This document shows, one piece after another, positions 21,841-28,679 of a DNA stretch of 38,888 bases (position 1 is its first letter; every line of letters starts with the position of its first letter). This DNA is from CAYRXM01 sp964428175 (GTDB lineage: Bacteria; Chloroflexota; Anaerolineae; JAFGEY01), in assembly GCA_964428175.1 (NCBI GenBank), contig CAYRXM010000030.1, positions 1 through 38,888 of the forward strand, given 5' to 3'. Both the position numbers and the translations under genes were made by a program. Under the pieces are notes generated by a model. It worked only from the letters and a program-made list of their open reading frames with translations. It did no database searches and was not told the DNA's origin.

Positions 21841-22834
21841 GCGCCTGCTCCTTCCAGCGGCGGCGGCCATAGCGCTCGAACCCGCGCACGTTGGCCAGCG
21901 GCGCATCGTCGAGCGTGCGCGCGTGCCCGTAACGGCGGCCAATCCGCTCACCCAATGCCAGCGCCCCGCCGCCGGTGACGAGGATCGCGCTCAAGTCGCG
22001 CCCGTCGCCCCACAGCGTGCCCGCCTGGGCCAGCACCTCCTCGACCACCGCGTCCAGCGCCGGCTCGACCAGCCAGTCGATCACACGGGTTTCGCCGAAA
22101 ACGGTCACCCGGCCCTGCTGCACAGCCCGGTCGACCTCGTGCAGCTTGAGGTCGAGGCCAAAGCTGTCCAAAATCGAGCGCCCGATCAACTGGTAGGCAC
22201 GGCTCATCGCCGTCGAGATCGACCCCGACCCCTTTTCGACGTAGCGCAGCGCGTCGACCAGCACATAATCGGTGGTATAGGTGCCCACGTCGATGATACC
22301 CAGCCGCCCGCGCGCCAGCGCCTCGTCGACCAGCGCGCCTTCGGCGTCGAGGATGACATTGAACAGCGAGCCAAAAGGCTGCGGCACCACCAGCACCTCA
22401 TCGACGGTCAGTTTTTGCACCCACTGCCGCCCGTTGACGCGGCGCACGACGTGCCTGCCGCTCAACTGCTCGACCACTTTGTCCCGGTCGGCGTACCACT
22501 GCACCGGCAGCCCGGTGACGACATTAAAGCGCTCACCTTCCGCCTCCGGGCCGATCAGCTCGCTCAACGCCGACAAAAAAAGCAGCCGCGCCGAAGGATC
22601 CTGCACACGGCTGCGGTCGAGCAGGGTCCAGCGGACGCGGCTTTGCAGCAGCGCCAGGTCGCCGACAAAGCGGTCGCCCTCTTCGGTGAGAATGGCGATG
22701 CCGCCGTCCTGGGCTTCGAGATCGACCTGGTAGCGGATGCGCTCGGCCTTGCCGACCACACTGGGGAAAACGACCTCGCGCTCAGCGCACGCGGCCTTGG
22801 TGTAACCATAACCGATATCCACACCGACGATCAT
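21833..22834 (-). CDS. ParM/StbA-like actin-family ATPase
   Basis: The 333-residue protein has the actin-fold landmarks: phosphate 1 loop VGVDIGYGYTKA at the N-terminus, phosphate 2 loop IIDVGTYTTDYVLVD near residue 170, and the adenosine motif SAILVTGGGALAL near 290. NVVTGLPVQWYADRD is the ParM-type GLP.....d segment. The ATG at 22834 follows AGGGGGAATATCT; the frame stays open to 23068 but that stretch is a structured leader. With the overlapping ribbon-helix-helix gene it forms a plasmid-type segregation pair. A centromere (parC) has not been located; the region upstream (22835-23060) is the obvious candidate. A chromosomal role in a Chloroflexota element is possible. Confidence 0.85.
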   Translation of the reverse strand: MIVGVDIGYGYTKAACAEREVVFPSVVGKAERIRYQVDLEAQDGGIAILTEEGDRFVGDLALLQSRVRWTLLDRSRVQDPSARLLFLSALSELIGPEAEGERFNVVTGLPVQWYADRDKVVEQLSGRHVVRRVNGRQWVQKLTVDEVLVVPQPFGSLFNVILDAEGALVDEALARGRLGIIDVGTYTTDYVLVDALRYVEKGSGSISTAMSRAYQLIGRSILDSFGLDLKLHEVDRAVQQGRVTVFGETRVIDWLVEPALDAVVEEVLAQAGTLWGDGRDLSAILVTGGGALALGERIGRRYGHARTLDDAPLANVRGFERYGRRRWKEQAHE

Positions 22835-23060
22835 AGATATTCCCCCTGTCTCATTTCCTGTTCCGGCTGAACCGGAATTGAACCCGCCTCGCCCCGGACG
22901 AGGTGGATGAGCGGCGTCGAGCAAAGGGCGGCGCAAGCAGCGCCCCTTGGCCGGGCACTCACCCACCCCGGCGGGCAGCGAATAATCTGGGCGGACGGGC
23001 CATCGGAGCTTGCTCCGGCAAGGTATCCCTGCATCCGTCCGGATCGAGACGAGTACACAT
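22835..23060 (-). other. structured leader upstream of parM-like gene, possible parC
   Basis: Several hairpins are visible on the minus strand: CGGACGG paired with CCGTCCG enclosing two small stems (about 22993-23042), GGGGCG with CGCCC-type arms near 22930-22950, and CCTCG-N7-CGAGG near 22892-22908. A T-arm-like GGGTTCAATTCC occurs near 22880, but no complete tRNA can be folded. It may be a long untranslated leader or a centromere region. No ORF here is convincing. Confidence 0.4.
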
Positions 23061-23100
23061 AAAAACATCTAGCCCACTGCCATCGACAGTGGGCTAGATG
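23061..23100 (-). terminator. terminator/attenuator in parM-like leader
   Basis: CATCTAGCCCACTG (23066-23079) pairs perfectly over 14 bp with 23087-23100. On the minus strand five T follow at once. It lies between the minus-strand promoter at 23229-23257 and the gene at 22834, so it must be bypassed for parM expression from that promoter. Confidence 0.8.
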
Positions 23101-23123
23101 CTGCGCCCTGGGGCCGGCCGTTA

Positions 23124-23152
23124 TTGCATGCCGCTATCGAACATGCTATAAT
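23124..23152 (+). promoter_or_regulatory. promoter of the plus-strand small RNA
   Basis: TTGCAT (23124-23129) and TATAAT (23147-23152) are 17 bp apart, with an extended -10 (TGC). The start would be near 23159. Confidence 0.65.
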
Positions 23153-23158
23153 AACAAC

Positions 23159-23227
23159 CAGCCCGCCACTGTCACCTCAGTGGTGGGTCAGGGCCGCCGG
23201 AGGGACCAGCTCCGGCGGCTTGTTTTT
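23159..23227 (+). ncRNA. candidate 69-nt antisense small RNA
   Basis: Two hairpins fill the whole transcript: CCCGCCACTG with CAGTGGTGGG (23162-23171, 23178-23187; one G.T) and GCCGCCGGAG with CTCCGGCGGC (23193-23202, 23210-23219), the second followed by TTGTTTTT. There is no ORF. The RNA is fully complementary to the first 65 or so nucleotides of the minus-strand leader transcript starting near 23222, so it can act as an antisense regulator of the parM-like gene. Confidence 0.6.
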
Positions 23228-23228
23228 A

Positions 23229-23257
23229 ATCATACCACGGTTTTTGCGTTTTGTCAA
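23229..23257 (-). promoter_or_regulatory. promoter of the parM-like leader transcript
   Basis: On the minus strand TTGACA (23257-23252) and TATGAT (23234-23229) are 17 bp apart. The predicted start (near 23222) is at the 3' end of the antisense RNA. A palindrome GTCAA-TAG-TTGAC (23253-23265) overlaps the -35 box. Confidence 0.7.
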
Positions 23258-23270
23258 TAGTTGACCATAA

Positions 23271-23304
23271 TTTTGTTGACAAAAAGCAATACTCGTGCTA
23301 TAAT
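23271..23304 (+). promoter_or_regulatory. XRE-HEAT gene promoter with palindrome
   Basis: TTGACA (23276-23281) and TATAAT (23299-23304) are 17 bp apart. TTTTGTTGACAAAA (23271-23284) is an inverted repeat over the -35 box, similar in sequence to the palindrome over the divergent minus-strand promoter, so one repressor may control both. Confidence 0.75.
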
Positions 23305-23353
23305 CGAAATCAAGCAGACAAGCGTTTGAATGGGAAAATCATGTGAAAGCGCC

Positions 23354-24766
23354 ATGAGCACATTTGGGATACTCCTCAAAACCTATCGTGAACGAGCCGG
23401 GCTGTCGCAGAACGATCTGGGCACGCAGGCCGGGTTGAGCGCCAGCACGATCAGCCGCGTCGAGCAGGGCGAGCGCCCCCCGCCGCGCCAGCGATCGCTG
23501 GCGCTGGCGCTGTGCAAGGCGCTGGCGCTGTCGCAGGCCGAAACGGACGGGCTGCTCTCTGCCGCCGACATGGCCCCCGGCCAGGCCGGCGAACTGGCCC
23601 TGCACGGACGCGACGAGACGCTGTTCAAGATCGCCCAAGAGTTGCAATCGCTGCGCACCGACCAGGCTGTCTCTCCGGCGCAGGTGCGTTTTGTCGAAGA
23701 GACGCTGCTGCTCGTGCTGCGCGGGGCGCGCGCCGCCCTGCCCCAGGCCGACCTCGCCGCGCTGCCCAGCGGCGCGCCTTCGTCCAGCCCACTGGCCGAC
23801 GAGGTGCGCTACCTGGACGACTTGCTGGGCGATTTGGCCGCCGGTGCGCCTACCATCGGCGCGCTGCCCTTTAATGTGCTGCACGCCGCCGCACGAAGCC
23901 CGCACTGGGAACTCAAACGCCGCCTGGCCGAAGCGCTGCCGGCGCTGCTCAAGGTCGATCCGCGGCGGACGATCCCGCTGTTCAAGACGCTGCGCGACGA
24001 TCCGCCCGACCGCGAGTGGCGCACCGACATCCGCCGCCGGGCCATCGAGGCCGCGCCCGCACTGTGGAACGCCGCGCCGGACGAGGTCGAGGCGCTGCTG
24101 CGCCCCCGCGACGGCGACGAGGTCTATGCCGCGCTGGCCACGCTGGACGCGCTGGCCGACATTGGCGACGCGGCGCTGGCGCAGAAAATCCGCGCCGGTG
24201 TGCTGGACAGGATCGACGAGGCCGAGCAGCGCGCGGTGGCGCTCTATGCGCAAGTGCTGGATCGCTGCGCGGACGCCCCCGACGAGGCCATTTCAACCAT
24301 CGAGCAGCACCGCGACGACCCGGAGCGCCTGGTGCGCATCTGCATGGCCCGCCCGCTGTACCGCCTGCTCGACGCCCGCCCTGCCCCGACGCTGAAATGG
24401 ATGCGCCATGTGCTGCGCCGGGATGGCGGCCAACCGGTCGAGCACCAGAATGTGCGCCGCGCCGTGGCCCGGCACGCCTACAAGCTGGTCGATCTGCTGG
24501 ACGGCGACTATGATCAGGCCGCGCTCGACCTGCTGCGCGCGCTGGTCGCCGATGGGGACATGCACATCCGCCGCGCCGTGTGCGATGCGCTGGGCGTGCT
24601 GGCCGAACGATTCTCCGAGGTTGCACTGGACCTGATCGAGACGCACCTGCTGCAAGACCGCGACCGCTTTGTCCACGAGCGCACCTGGAATGCGCTGCGC
24701 GCGCTGATGAGCCGGGGATCGGAGCGGGCCGAGGAATTGTGCGCGCAGATGATTGAGATTGCCTGA
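23354..24766 (+). CDS. XRE-family regulator with HEAT-repeat-like domain
   Basis: The 470-residue product starts with a helix-turn-helix of the Cro/C1 (XRE) family: LLKTYRERAGLSQNDLGTQAGLSASTISRVEQGERPPP. The remaining 380 residues are alpha-helical and rich in Ala, Leu, Asp and Arg. Recurrent 35-40 residue units (RRLAEALPALLKVDP, RRAVCDALGVLAERF, WNALRALMSRG) suggest HEAT-like repeats forming a protein-binding solenoid. The start is uncertain: ATG 23330 and ATG 23354 both lack a good ribosome site; 23354 begins the standard XRE N-terminus. It is divergent from the parM-like leader, with palindromes over both promoters, so it probably autoregulates and may control the partition genes. Confidence 0.78.
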   Translation: MSTFGILLKTYRERAGLSQNDLGTQAGLSASTISRVEQGERPPPRQRSLALALCKALALSQAETDGLLSAADMAPGQAGELALHGRDETLFKIAQELQSLRTDQAVSPAQVRFVEETLLLVLRGARAALPQADLAALPSGAPSSSPLADEVRYLDDLLGDLAAGAPTIGALPFNVLHAAARSPHWELKRRLAEALPALLKVDPRRTIPLFKTLRDDPPDREWRTDIRRRAIEAAPALWNAAPDEVEALLRPRDGDEVYAALATLDALADIGDAALAQKIRAGVLDRIDEAEQRAVALYAQVLDRCADAPDEAISTIEQHRDDPERLVRICMARPLYRLLDARPAPTLKWMRHVLRRDGGQPVEHQNVRRAVARHAYKLVDLLDGDYDQAALDLLRALVADGDMHIRRAVCDALGVLAERFSEVALDLIETHLLQDRDRFVHERTWNALRALMSRGSERAEELCAQMIEIA

Positions 24767-24770
24767 GTTT

Positions 24771-24811
24771 CTCGCCCCCCGCAGAGCGTGGCACGCTCTG
24801 CGTGGGGCGAG
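24771..24811. repeat. 20-bp-arm palindrome after the XRE gene
   Basis: The arms 24771-24790 and 24792-24811 match with a single mismatch and a 1-nt centre. No T run follows. It is a palindromic intergenic repeat or a hairpin barrier ahead of the true terminator. Confidence 0.55.
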
Positions 24812-24826
24812 AAAACGAGGATAAAC

Positions 24827-24860
24827 AACCGCCGCCCCTTGAGGGACGGCGGTTTTGCTT
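24827..24860. terminator. terminator between convergent genes
   Basis: AACCGCCG (24827-24834) pairs with CGGCGGTT (24847-24854), with an inner CCC/GGG pair, followed on the plus strand by TTTTGCTTTTT. It separates the XRE gene from the thymidylate-kinase pair read from the other strand. Confidence 0.75.
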
Positions 24861-24861
24861 T

Positions 24862-25500
24862 TTAGAGATTCACGCGCGCAGACAGCCGTTCCCAAATCGC
24901 TTCATGCACCTGGGCTGGCGGCGCGTCGCCGTCGACGATTTCAATCGTGTCGCCCAGGGCGCGCAGCCGCTCGATGGCGGTCAAATAGCTCTGGCGGATG
25001 CGGGTGAGCGCCTGGCGGTTCTCGAACAATTCAAAGTGCTCGCCGCGCCCGGCAGCGATGCGCGCCAGGCACACCTCGACCGGCACGTCGAGAAAGAGGG
25101 TCAGGTCGGGGCGGACGCAGCGCGCATGCAAATCCCACAGCCAGTCCCAGTCGAGGCTGAGTCCCTGGTAGGCGAACGAGGAGAGGTAATAGCGATCGGT
25201 GATCACGTGTACGCCATCGCGCAGGTGGGCGACGATCCCCCGCGTCCCGTCGTCGTGATAGAGGTGATCCATCCGGTCGGCGGCAAAGAGCGCCCCCAGC
25301 GTCGCCGGATCGACCTTGAGCCGGTGTTCGAGCACCATGCGGATGTGCAAGCCCACCGGCCCGCTGCTCGGCTCCTGAGTCGTCCACACGTCGCCAAACT
25401 GCCGCAGCCGGTCGGCGAGCAAACGCACCTGGGTTGTCGTCCCCGCGCCGTCCAGCCCCTCAAACGCGATCAGCCTGGCCGGGCCAGAATTGAAAAGCAT
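24862..25500 (-). CDS. thymidylate kinase-like protein with altered P-loop
   Basis: A 212-residue dTMP kinase-type protein. The N-terminal motif is FEGLDGAGTTTQ, where the standard family has GxGK(S/T)TQ: the invariant P-loop lysine is Thr. The TMP-binding DR motif (ITDRYYLSSFAYQG) is intact, as is the base-binding region PDLTLFLDVPVEVCLARI and the lid RGEHFELFENRQALTRIRQSYL. The usual reaction is ATP-dependent phosphorylation of dTMP. Annotated tmk genes with GTTTQ are, as I recall, seen in other phyla, so activity is not excluded. It starts three bases after the stop of a second, more degenerate tmk-like gene, with GAGG as ribosome site. Confidence 0.82.
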   Translation of the reverse strand: MLFNSGPARLIAFEGLDGAGTTTQVRLLADRLRQFGDVWTTQEPSSGPVGLHIRMVLEHRLKVDPATLGALFAADRMDHLYHDDGTRGIVAHLRDGVHVITDRYYLSSFAYQGLSLDWDWLWDLHARCVRPDLTLFLDVPVEVCLARIAAGRGEHFELFENRQALTRIRQSYLTAIERLRALGDTIEIVDGDAPPAQVHEAIWERLSARVNL

Positions 25501-25503
25501 CGG

Positions 25504-26067
25504 CTAGACCTCCAACCCGAGCAGCCCGGCGACGTGCGCCTGGCAGCGCGCCAAGAGTTCGTCGGTTGAGCCATGCCCATCGTCGACGACGAGCGACCAG
25601 CCCAGAGCGCGCACCGCGTCGATCACCTGTGCATAAGCCTCGACCTGGGCGTGCGTCGATGTTTCCGGGGCCAGGTAGAGGGTCAGATCGGGCGGCGGGC
25701 AGCGGGCGTTGATCCGCAGCAGCCAGTCGAGGTCAACGTGGGGCAGGTGGCGGACAAAGGAGGCCAGCAGATAGTGACGGCACAACACGTGCCGCCCGGC
25801 GTCCAGCCAGGCGCGGACGCCGTCTGCGCGGCCGAGGTGATCCATGCGGTCGGCCAGGTCAACCAGCGCCAGGCTCAGCGGATCGATCTGCAAGCGGCCG
25901 GAGCGGTGCAAGATCATCTGCGCGCCGACCGGGCCAAAAGTCGGTTCGGTGGTGTGCTCGCAGGGAATCGCGCGTTCGCAAAGCCAGCGATACAAGCGCA
26001 GAGTAACCTGTTCGAGCCGTGCTTCGTCGATGCATTCCAGCGCTACAAGTTTGCCTTTGCCGGGCAT
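25504..26067 (-). CDS. degenerate thymidylate kinase paralogue
   Basis: A 187-residue protein clearly related to the next gene: LVALECIDEARLEQVTLRLY aligns with LIAFEGLDGAGTTTQVRLLA, GPVGAQMILHRSGRLQIDP with GPVGLHIRMVLEHRLKVDP, DLADRMDHLGRADGVRAWLD with the equivalent region, and LCRHYLLASFVRH with ITDRYYLSSFAYQ. The P-loop has been replaced (DEARLEQVT) and the DR pair became CR, so ATP binding by the canonical mode is not expected. The C-terminal lid is also shortened. ATG 26067 is preceded by TTGAGG; the longer frame would begin with TTG. It probably pairs with the downstream protein as a pseudokinase subunit, an inference from the tandem order. Confidence 0.75.
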   Translation of the reverse strand: MPGKGKLVALECIDEARLEQVTLRLYRWLCERAIPCEHTTEPTFGPVGAQMILHRSGRLQIDPLSLALVDLADRMDHLGRADGVRAWLDAGRHVLCRHYLLASFVRHLPHVDLDWLLRINARCPPPDLTLYLAPETSTHAQVEAYAQVIDAVRALGWSLVVDDGHGSTDELLARCQAHVAGLLGLEV

Positions 26068-26147
26068 AGAAACGGCCTCAAGACTCAAGATTTACGTAAC
26101 CTATACGAACGCTGGCGCAAATTTTGAGTATAATAGGGGTATAGATA

Positions 26148-26888
26148 ATGAAAACCCCAACTCTTGCGCAAGCGCATCATACAGCACAGACCATGACGGT
26201 TTCGCCGCCTCTTGATCTGCAGGACGTGGAGCAGTGGACGCCACACAAGATCATCCAGTGGGCGGTCGATGCCTTTGGCGCCGATCTGGCGATGACCTCT
26301 TCGTTCCAGCAGCAAAGCGTGGTCTTGCTGCACATCGTCTCGCGCGTTGCGCCCCGCCTGCCGATCTTGTTCCTCGACACGGGCTATCACTTTGCCGAAA
26401 CGCTGGAATTCAAAGATCAGCTGATCGAAGCGTTTGGGCTGGAAAACGTGCAGATCATCCGGCCCGCGTTGAGCCAGGAGGAGCAGATGGCGCAGCACGG
26501 CCCCAACCTGCCGCAGACCAATCCCGACCTGTGCTGTTACATCAACAAGGTGCTGCCACTGCAAGAGGCGATGAAACAATTCCGGGCCTGGATCACCGGC
26601 ATCCGCCGCGATCAGTCGGCGGCGCGCACCAACACGCCAATCATCGACATCCGCGAAGACGGGCTGGCCAAGATCGCGCCCCTCGCCGCCTGGACCGGCG
26701 ATGACGTGGCCCGCTATGCCGAGTTTCACCGCCTGCCTCGTCACCCGCTCTACGAATTGGGCTACAAGAGCATCGGCTGCGCGCCATGCACGCAGCCCAT
26801 CCAGGAGGGCGAAGACGAGCGCGCCGGCCGCTGGGCCGGTCACGCCAAAAAAGAGTGCGGACTGCACACGGTGTTCAGGATCAAATAA
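26148..26888 (+). CDS. cysH: adenylyl-sulfate (APS) reductase, assimilatory, CysH family
   Basis: The 246-residue product carries the PAPS/APS reductase fold: MTSSFQQQSVVLLHIV (PP-loop phosphate-binding), FLDTGYHFAETL, TGIRRDQSAART and GRWAGHAKKECGLH with the catalytic Cys. Paired cysteines CC near residue 128 and GCAPCTQP near 207 give the CC...CxxC set that binds [4Fe-4S] in plant/bacterial-type enzymes that use APS directly. It reduces APS to sulfite with thioredoxin in assimilatory sulfate reduction. A TATAAT (26129-26134) lies so close to the ATG that the leader would be very short unless translation starts at ATG 26193; the ribosome site is weak. A strong terminator follows. Confidence 0.9.
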   Translation: MKTPTLAQAHHTAQTMTVSPPLDLQDVEQWTPHKIIQWAVDAFGADLAMTSSFQQQSVVLLHIVSRVAPRLPILFLDTGYHFAETLEFKDQLIEAFGLENVQIIRPALSQEEQMAQHGPNLPQTNPDLCCYINKVLPLQEAMKQFRAWITGIRRDQSAARTNTPIIDIREDGLAKIAPLAAWTGDDVARYAEFHRLPRHPLYELGYKSIGCAPCTQPIQEGEDERAGRWAGHAKKECGLHTVFRIK

Positions 26889-26925
26889 GCCGGGGAGGGT
26901 ACGAAACCCTCCCCGGCCTTTATTT
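26889..26925 (+). terminator. terminator of the APS reductase gene
   Basis: GCCGGGGAGGGT (26889-26900) pairs over 12 bp with 26906-26917, then CTTTATTTT. Confidence 0.85.
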
Positions 26926-26942
26926 TACGCGCAAACGGATTT

Positions 26943-27305
26943 TCAGGCAACCGTGTCGGTGATGGGCAGGCTCACCCGCCCCAGCTCGGGGATGTTGATT
27001 TGCAGGGTGACAGTGTGTTCGCCCGCTTCAAGCGCGCCAGGCACCCAGATTTTCAACACCGCGCCATAACCGACATAGAGCGACGAAGACCAGGAAATGT
27101 CCTTGGCCTCGCGGGTCTTGTCGCCGAGGGTGACGGTGATGCCGTCGATAGCCAGGTCAGCGCCATCGACCGATATCTTGGTCAGGCCGCTGAGCGAGCC
27201 CGAGTCGATGGTGTTCTTGACCTCGAACGCGAACCCCTCGCCCTCGTTTTTCAAACTGCCCTTGACGTAAAGCTGCTTGAGCATATCTGGCCCCATGCCG
27301 TACAT
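26943..27305 (-). CDS. 120-aa beta-sandwich-like protein (DUF6379/C-deglycosylase beta-like?)
   Basis: A 120-residue protein, mostly beta: QLYVKGSLKNEGEGFAFEVK, ISVDGADLAIDGITVTLGD, AVLKIWVPGALEAGEHTVTL and SLPITDTVA. The pattern (LyvkgSLkN...GF.FevkNt...., VDG, and G.H.v...... before a final DT) is like small proteins related to the C-glycoside deglycosidase beta subunit (DUF6379). I place this tentatively; it may instead be an orphan immunoglobulin-like fold. No catalytic residues can be read, and no alpha-subunit gene is adjacent. The start ATG 27305 follows AAGGGGTAGACC. Its promoter is a near-consensus one at 27354-27381. Confidence 0.5.
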   Translation of the reverse strand: MYGMGPDMLKQLYVKGSLKNEGEGFAFEVKNTIDSGSLSGLTKISVDGADLAIDGITVTLGDKTREAKDISWSSSLYVGYGAVLKIWVPGALEAGEHTVTLQINIPELGRVSLPITDTVA

Positions 27306-27353
27306 TGGTCTACCCCTTTCTCTCTTTGAATGGAAATTTTATACTCAAGTACA

Positions 27354-27381
27354 ATTATATACGAAAATTCAAAATTGTCAA
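27354..27381 (-). promoter_or_regulatory. promoter of the 120-aa protein gene
   Basis: On the minus strand TTGACA (27381-27376) and TATAAT (27359-27354) are 16 bp apart; both hexamers are perfect. Confidence 0.75.
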
Positions 27382-27395
27382 GTCTATATGTTTGA

Positions 27396-27599
27396 CAGGG
27401 TGCAGTTGTACTTTGGGGCGGCCGTTGGTCGAGTAGGTCCAAACTCAAAGAGTTTGAACCGTATCGAGACCAGGCCGCATGTCTTGTACCGTCGCTTGGT
27501 CTCGATACGTCGAACCGAAAACCGGTTCGAGCCGCAAAGAACGCGGCGGCACTCGACCAGCGCGACTACCCGAGTGCCCCAAACTCTGCGTACACCCTG
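27396..27599. mobile_element. 204-bp MITE-like palindromic element
   Basis: The element starts CAGGGTG (27396-27402) and ends CACCCTG (27593-27599), flanked by the direct repeat TTTGA (27391-27395, 27600-27604). Inside are nested complementary blocks: TTTGGGGC/GCCCCAAA (27412-27419, 27576-27583) and TGGTCGAGT/ACTCGACCA (27426-27434, 27551-27559). Four hairpins then follow in series: CAAACTC-AAA-GAGTTTG (27440-27456), GTATCGAGACCA/TGGTCTCGATAC (27461-27472, 27497-27508), TCGAACCG/CGGTTCGA (27510-27530) and GCCGC/GCGGC (27531-27547). No ORF of note. It fills most of the 27306-27707 intergenic gap. The TGGTCTCGATACG...CTCGACCA core resembles intergenic repeats I recall from many actinobacterial genomes. 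Confidence 0.7.
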
Positions 27600-27600
27600 T

Positions 27601-27629
27601 TTGACAAGGGTCACATCCGAGAGTATCAT
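27601..27629 (+). promoter_or_regulatory. promoter of the GldA/F/G-like operon
   Basis: TTGACA (27601-27606) and TATCAT (27624-27629) are 17 bp apart. The -35 box begins in the right-hand flanking repeat of the MITE-like element, so the insertion may have shaped this promoter. Confidence 0.6.
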
Positions 27630-27707
27630 GGCCCGGTGTATGTGTCGGTAAAGCATCGGCCCAGGCCAGATGCTTTTTTTGACGCACATCCTCCTGATGG
27701 AGCAGCC

Positions 27708-28679
27708 ATGATTACTGTCGAACACTTGAGCAAAAACTATGGCGCGTTTCGCGCCCTGAACGATGTGTCGTTTCACATCGAACGCGGTGAGGTGGTCGGT
27801 TTGCTCGGCCCCAACGGGGCGGGCAAGACGACGACGATGCGCATCCTTACCGGCTATATGCCGCCCAGCGAAGGCCGGGCCAGCGTGGCCGGATTTGACG
27901 TATTTGAAGACTCGCTGGACGCCCGCCGGCACATCGGCTACCTGCCCGAGTCGGCGCCGCTGTACGCCGAGATGACCGTGCGCGCCTATGTCGATTATAT
28001 GGCTGCGCTGCGCCGCGTCGACGGGCGTAACGGCGTTCGCCGCCGCGCCGTCGAGCGGGCGCTGGCGCGCTGCCACGTCGACGACCGCGCCGGCGACCTG
28101 ATCGGCACGCTGTCCAAGGGGCTGCGCCAGCGCGTGGGGCTGGCCCAGGCCATCGTCCACGAGCCGGACGTGCTGATCCTCGACGAGCCGACGATCGGCC
28201 TCGATCCCAGGCAAATCATCGAGGTGCGTGAGCTGATCAAGGAATTGGGCCAGGAACACACGGTCATCCTCAGCACGCACATCTTGCCGGAGGTCAGCCA
28301 GACCTGCGACCGGGTGTTGATCGTCCACCGGGGGCAGTTGGTCGCCGAGGGCACGCCCGCTGCGCTGATCGCGCAGGTGCAGGGCGGCAGCCGCGTGCGG
28401 ATCGCACTGGCTGGGGCGGGCGAAAACGCCCCGACGGTGCTGGGCAGCATCCCCGGCGTGGAGCAGGTACACGTGCTCGACGATGGCGCGTTCGAGGTCG
28501 CCTGCACGGCCGGCGCCGACCGCCGGGCGGCCATCGCCAGGACGGTTGTCGAGCAGGGCTGGGATTTGCTGGAACTGCGCAGCATTGGCTTGAGCCTGGA
28601 AGATATTTTCCTCAAGCTAACCACTGCGGAGGCCGTTGACGGCCTCCGCCAGGCTAATGTGGAGGATGTCGATGCGTAA
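27708..28679 (+). CDS. ABC transporter ATP-binding protein (GldA/NatA-like)
   Basis: A 323-residue ATPase. Walker A GPNGAGKTTTMRIL is at about residues 37-50, Q-loop YLPESAPLY, ABC signature LSKGLRQRVGLAQA, Walker B VLILDEPTIGLDP, D-loop and the switch His in VILSTHILPEV. The C-terminal 90 residues form the accessory domain of the drug/Na+/GldA-type exporter ATPases. The ATG at 27708 follows a GGAG site; the longer frame lies in untranslated sequence. It heads an operon with an ABC-2 permease, a GldG-like auxiliary and a DUF4340-like protein, coupled by overlapping codons. Together they resemble the Gld-type exporters whose substrates are mostly unknown. Confidence 0.93.
   Translation: MITVEHLSKNYGAFRALNDVSFHIERGEVVGLLGPNGAGKTTTMRILTGYMPPSEGRASVAGFDVFEDSLDARRHIGYLPESAPLYAEMTVRAYVDYMAALRRVDGRNGVRRRAVERALARCHVDDRAGDLIGTLSKGLRQRVGLAQAIVHEPDVLILDEPTIGLDPRQIIEVRELIKELGQEHTVILSTHILPEVSQTCDRVLIVHRGQLVAEGTPAALIAQVQGGSRVRIALAGAGENAPTVLGSIPGVEQVHVLDDGAFEVACTAGADRRAAIARTVVEQGWDLLELRSIGLSLEDIFLKLTTAEAVDGLRQANVEDVDA

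Noticed and set aside
22860..22935. tRNA-like stretch with GGGTTCAATTCC on the minus strand
   Set aside because: The T arm has a mismatch, the acceptor stem partner is missing and the spacing to a possible anticodon loop is far too long.
27391..27604. Remnant insertion sequence with transposase
   Set aside because: No coding potential for a transposase; size and nested palindromes fit a MITE or REP-type element instead.
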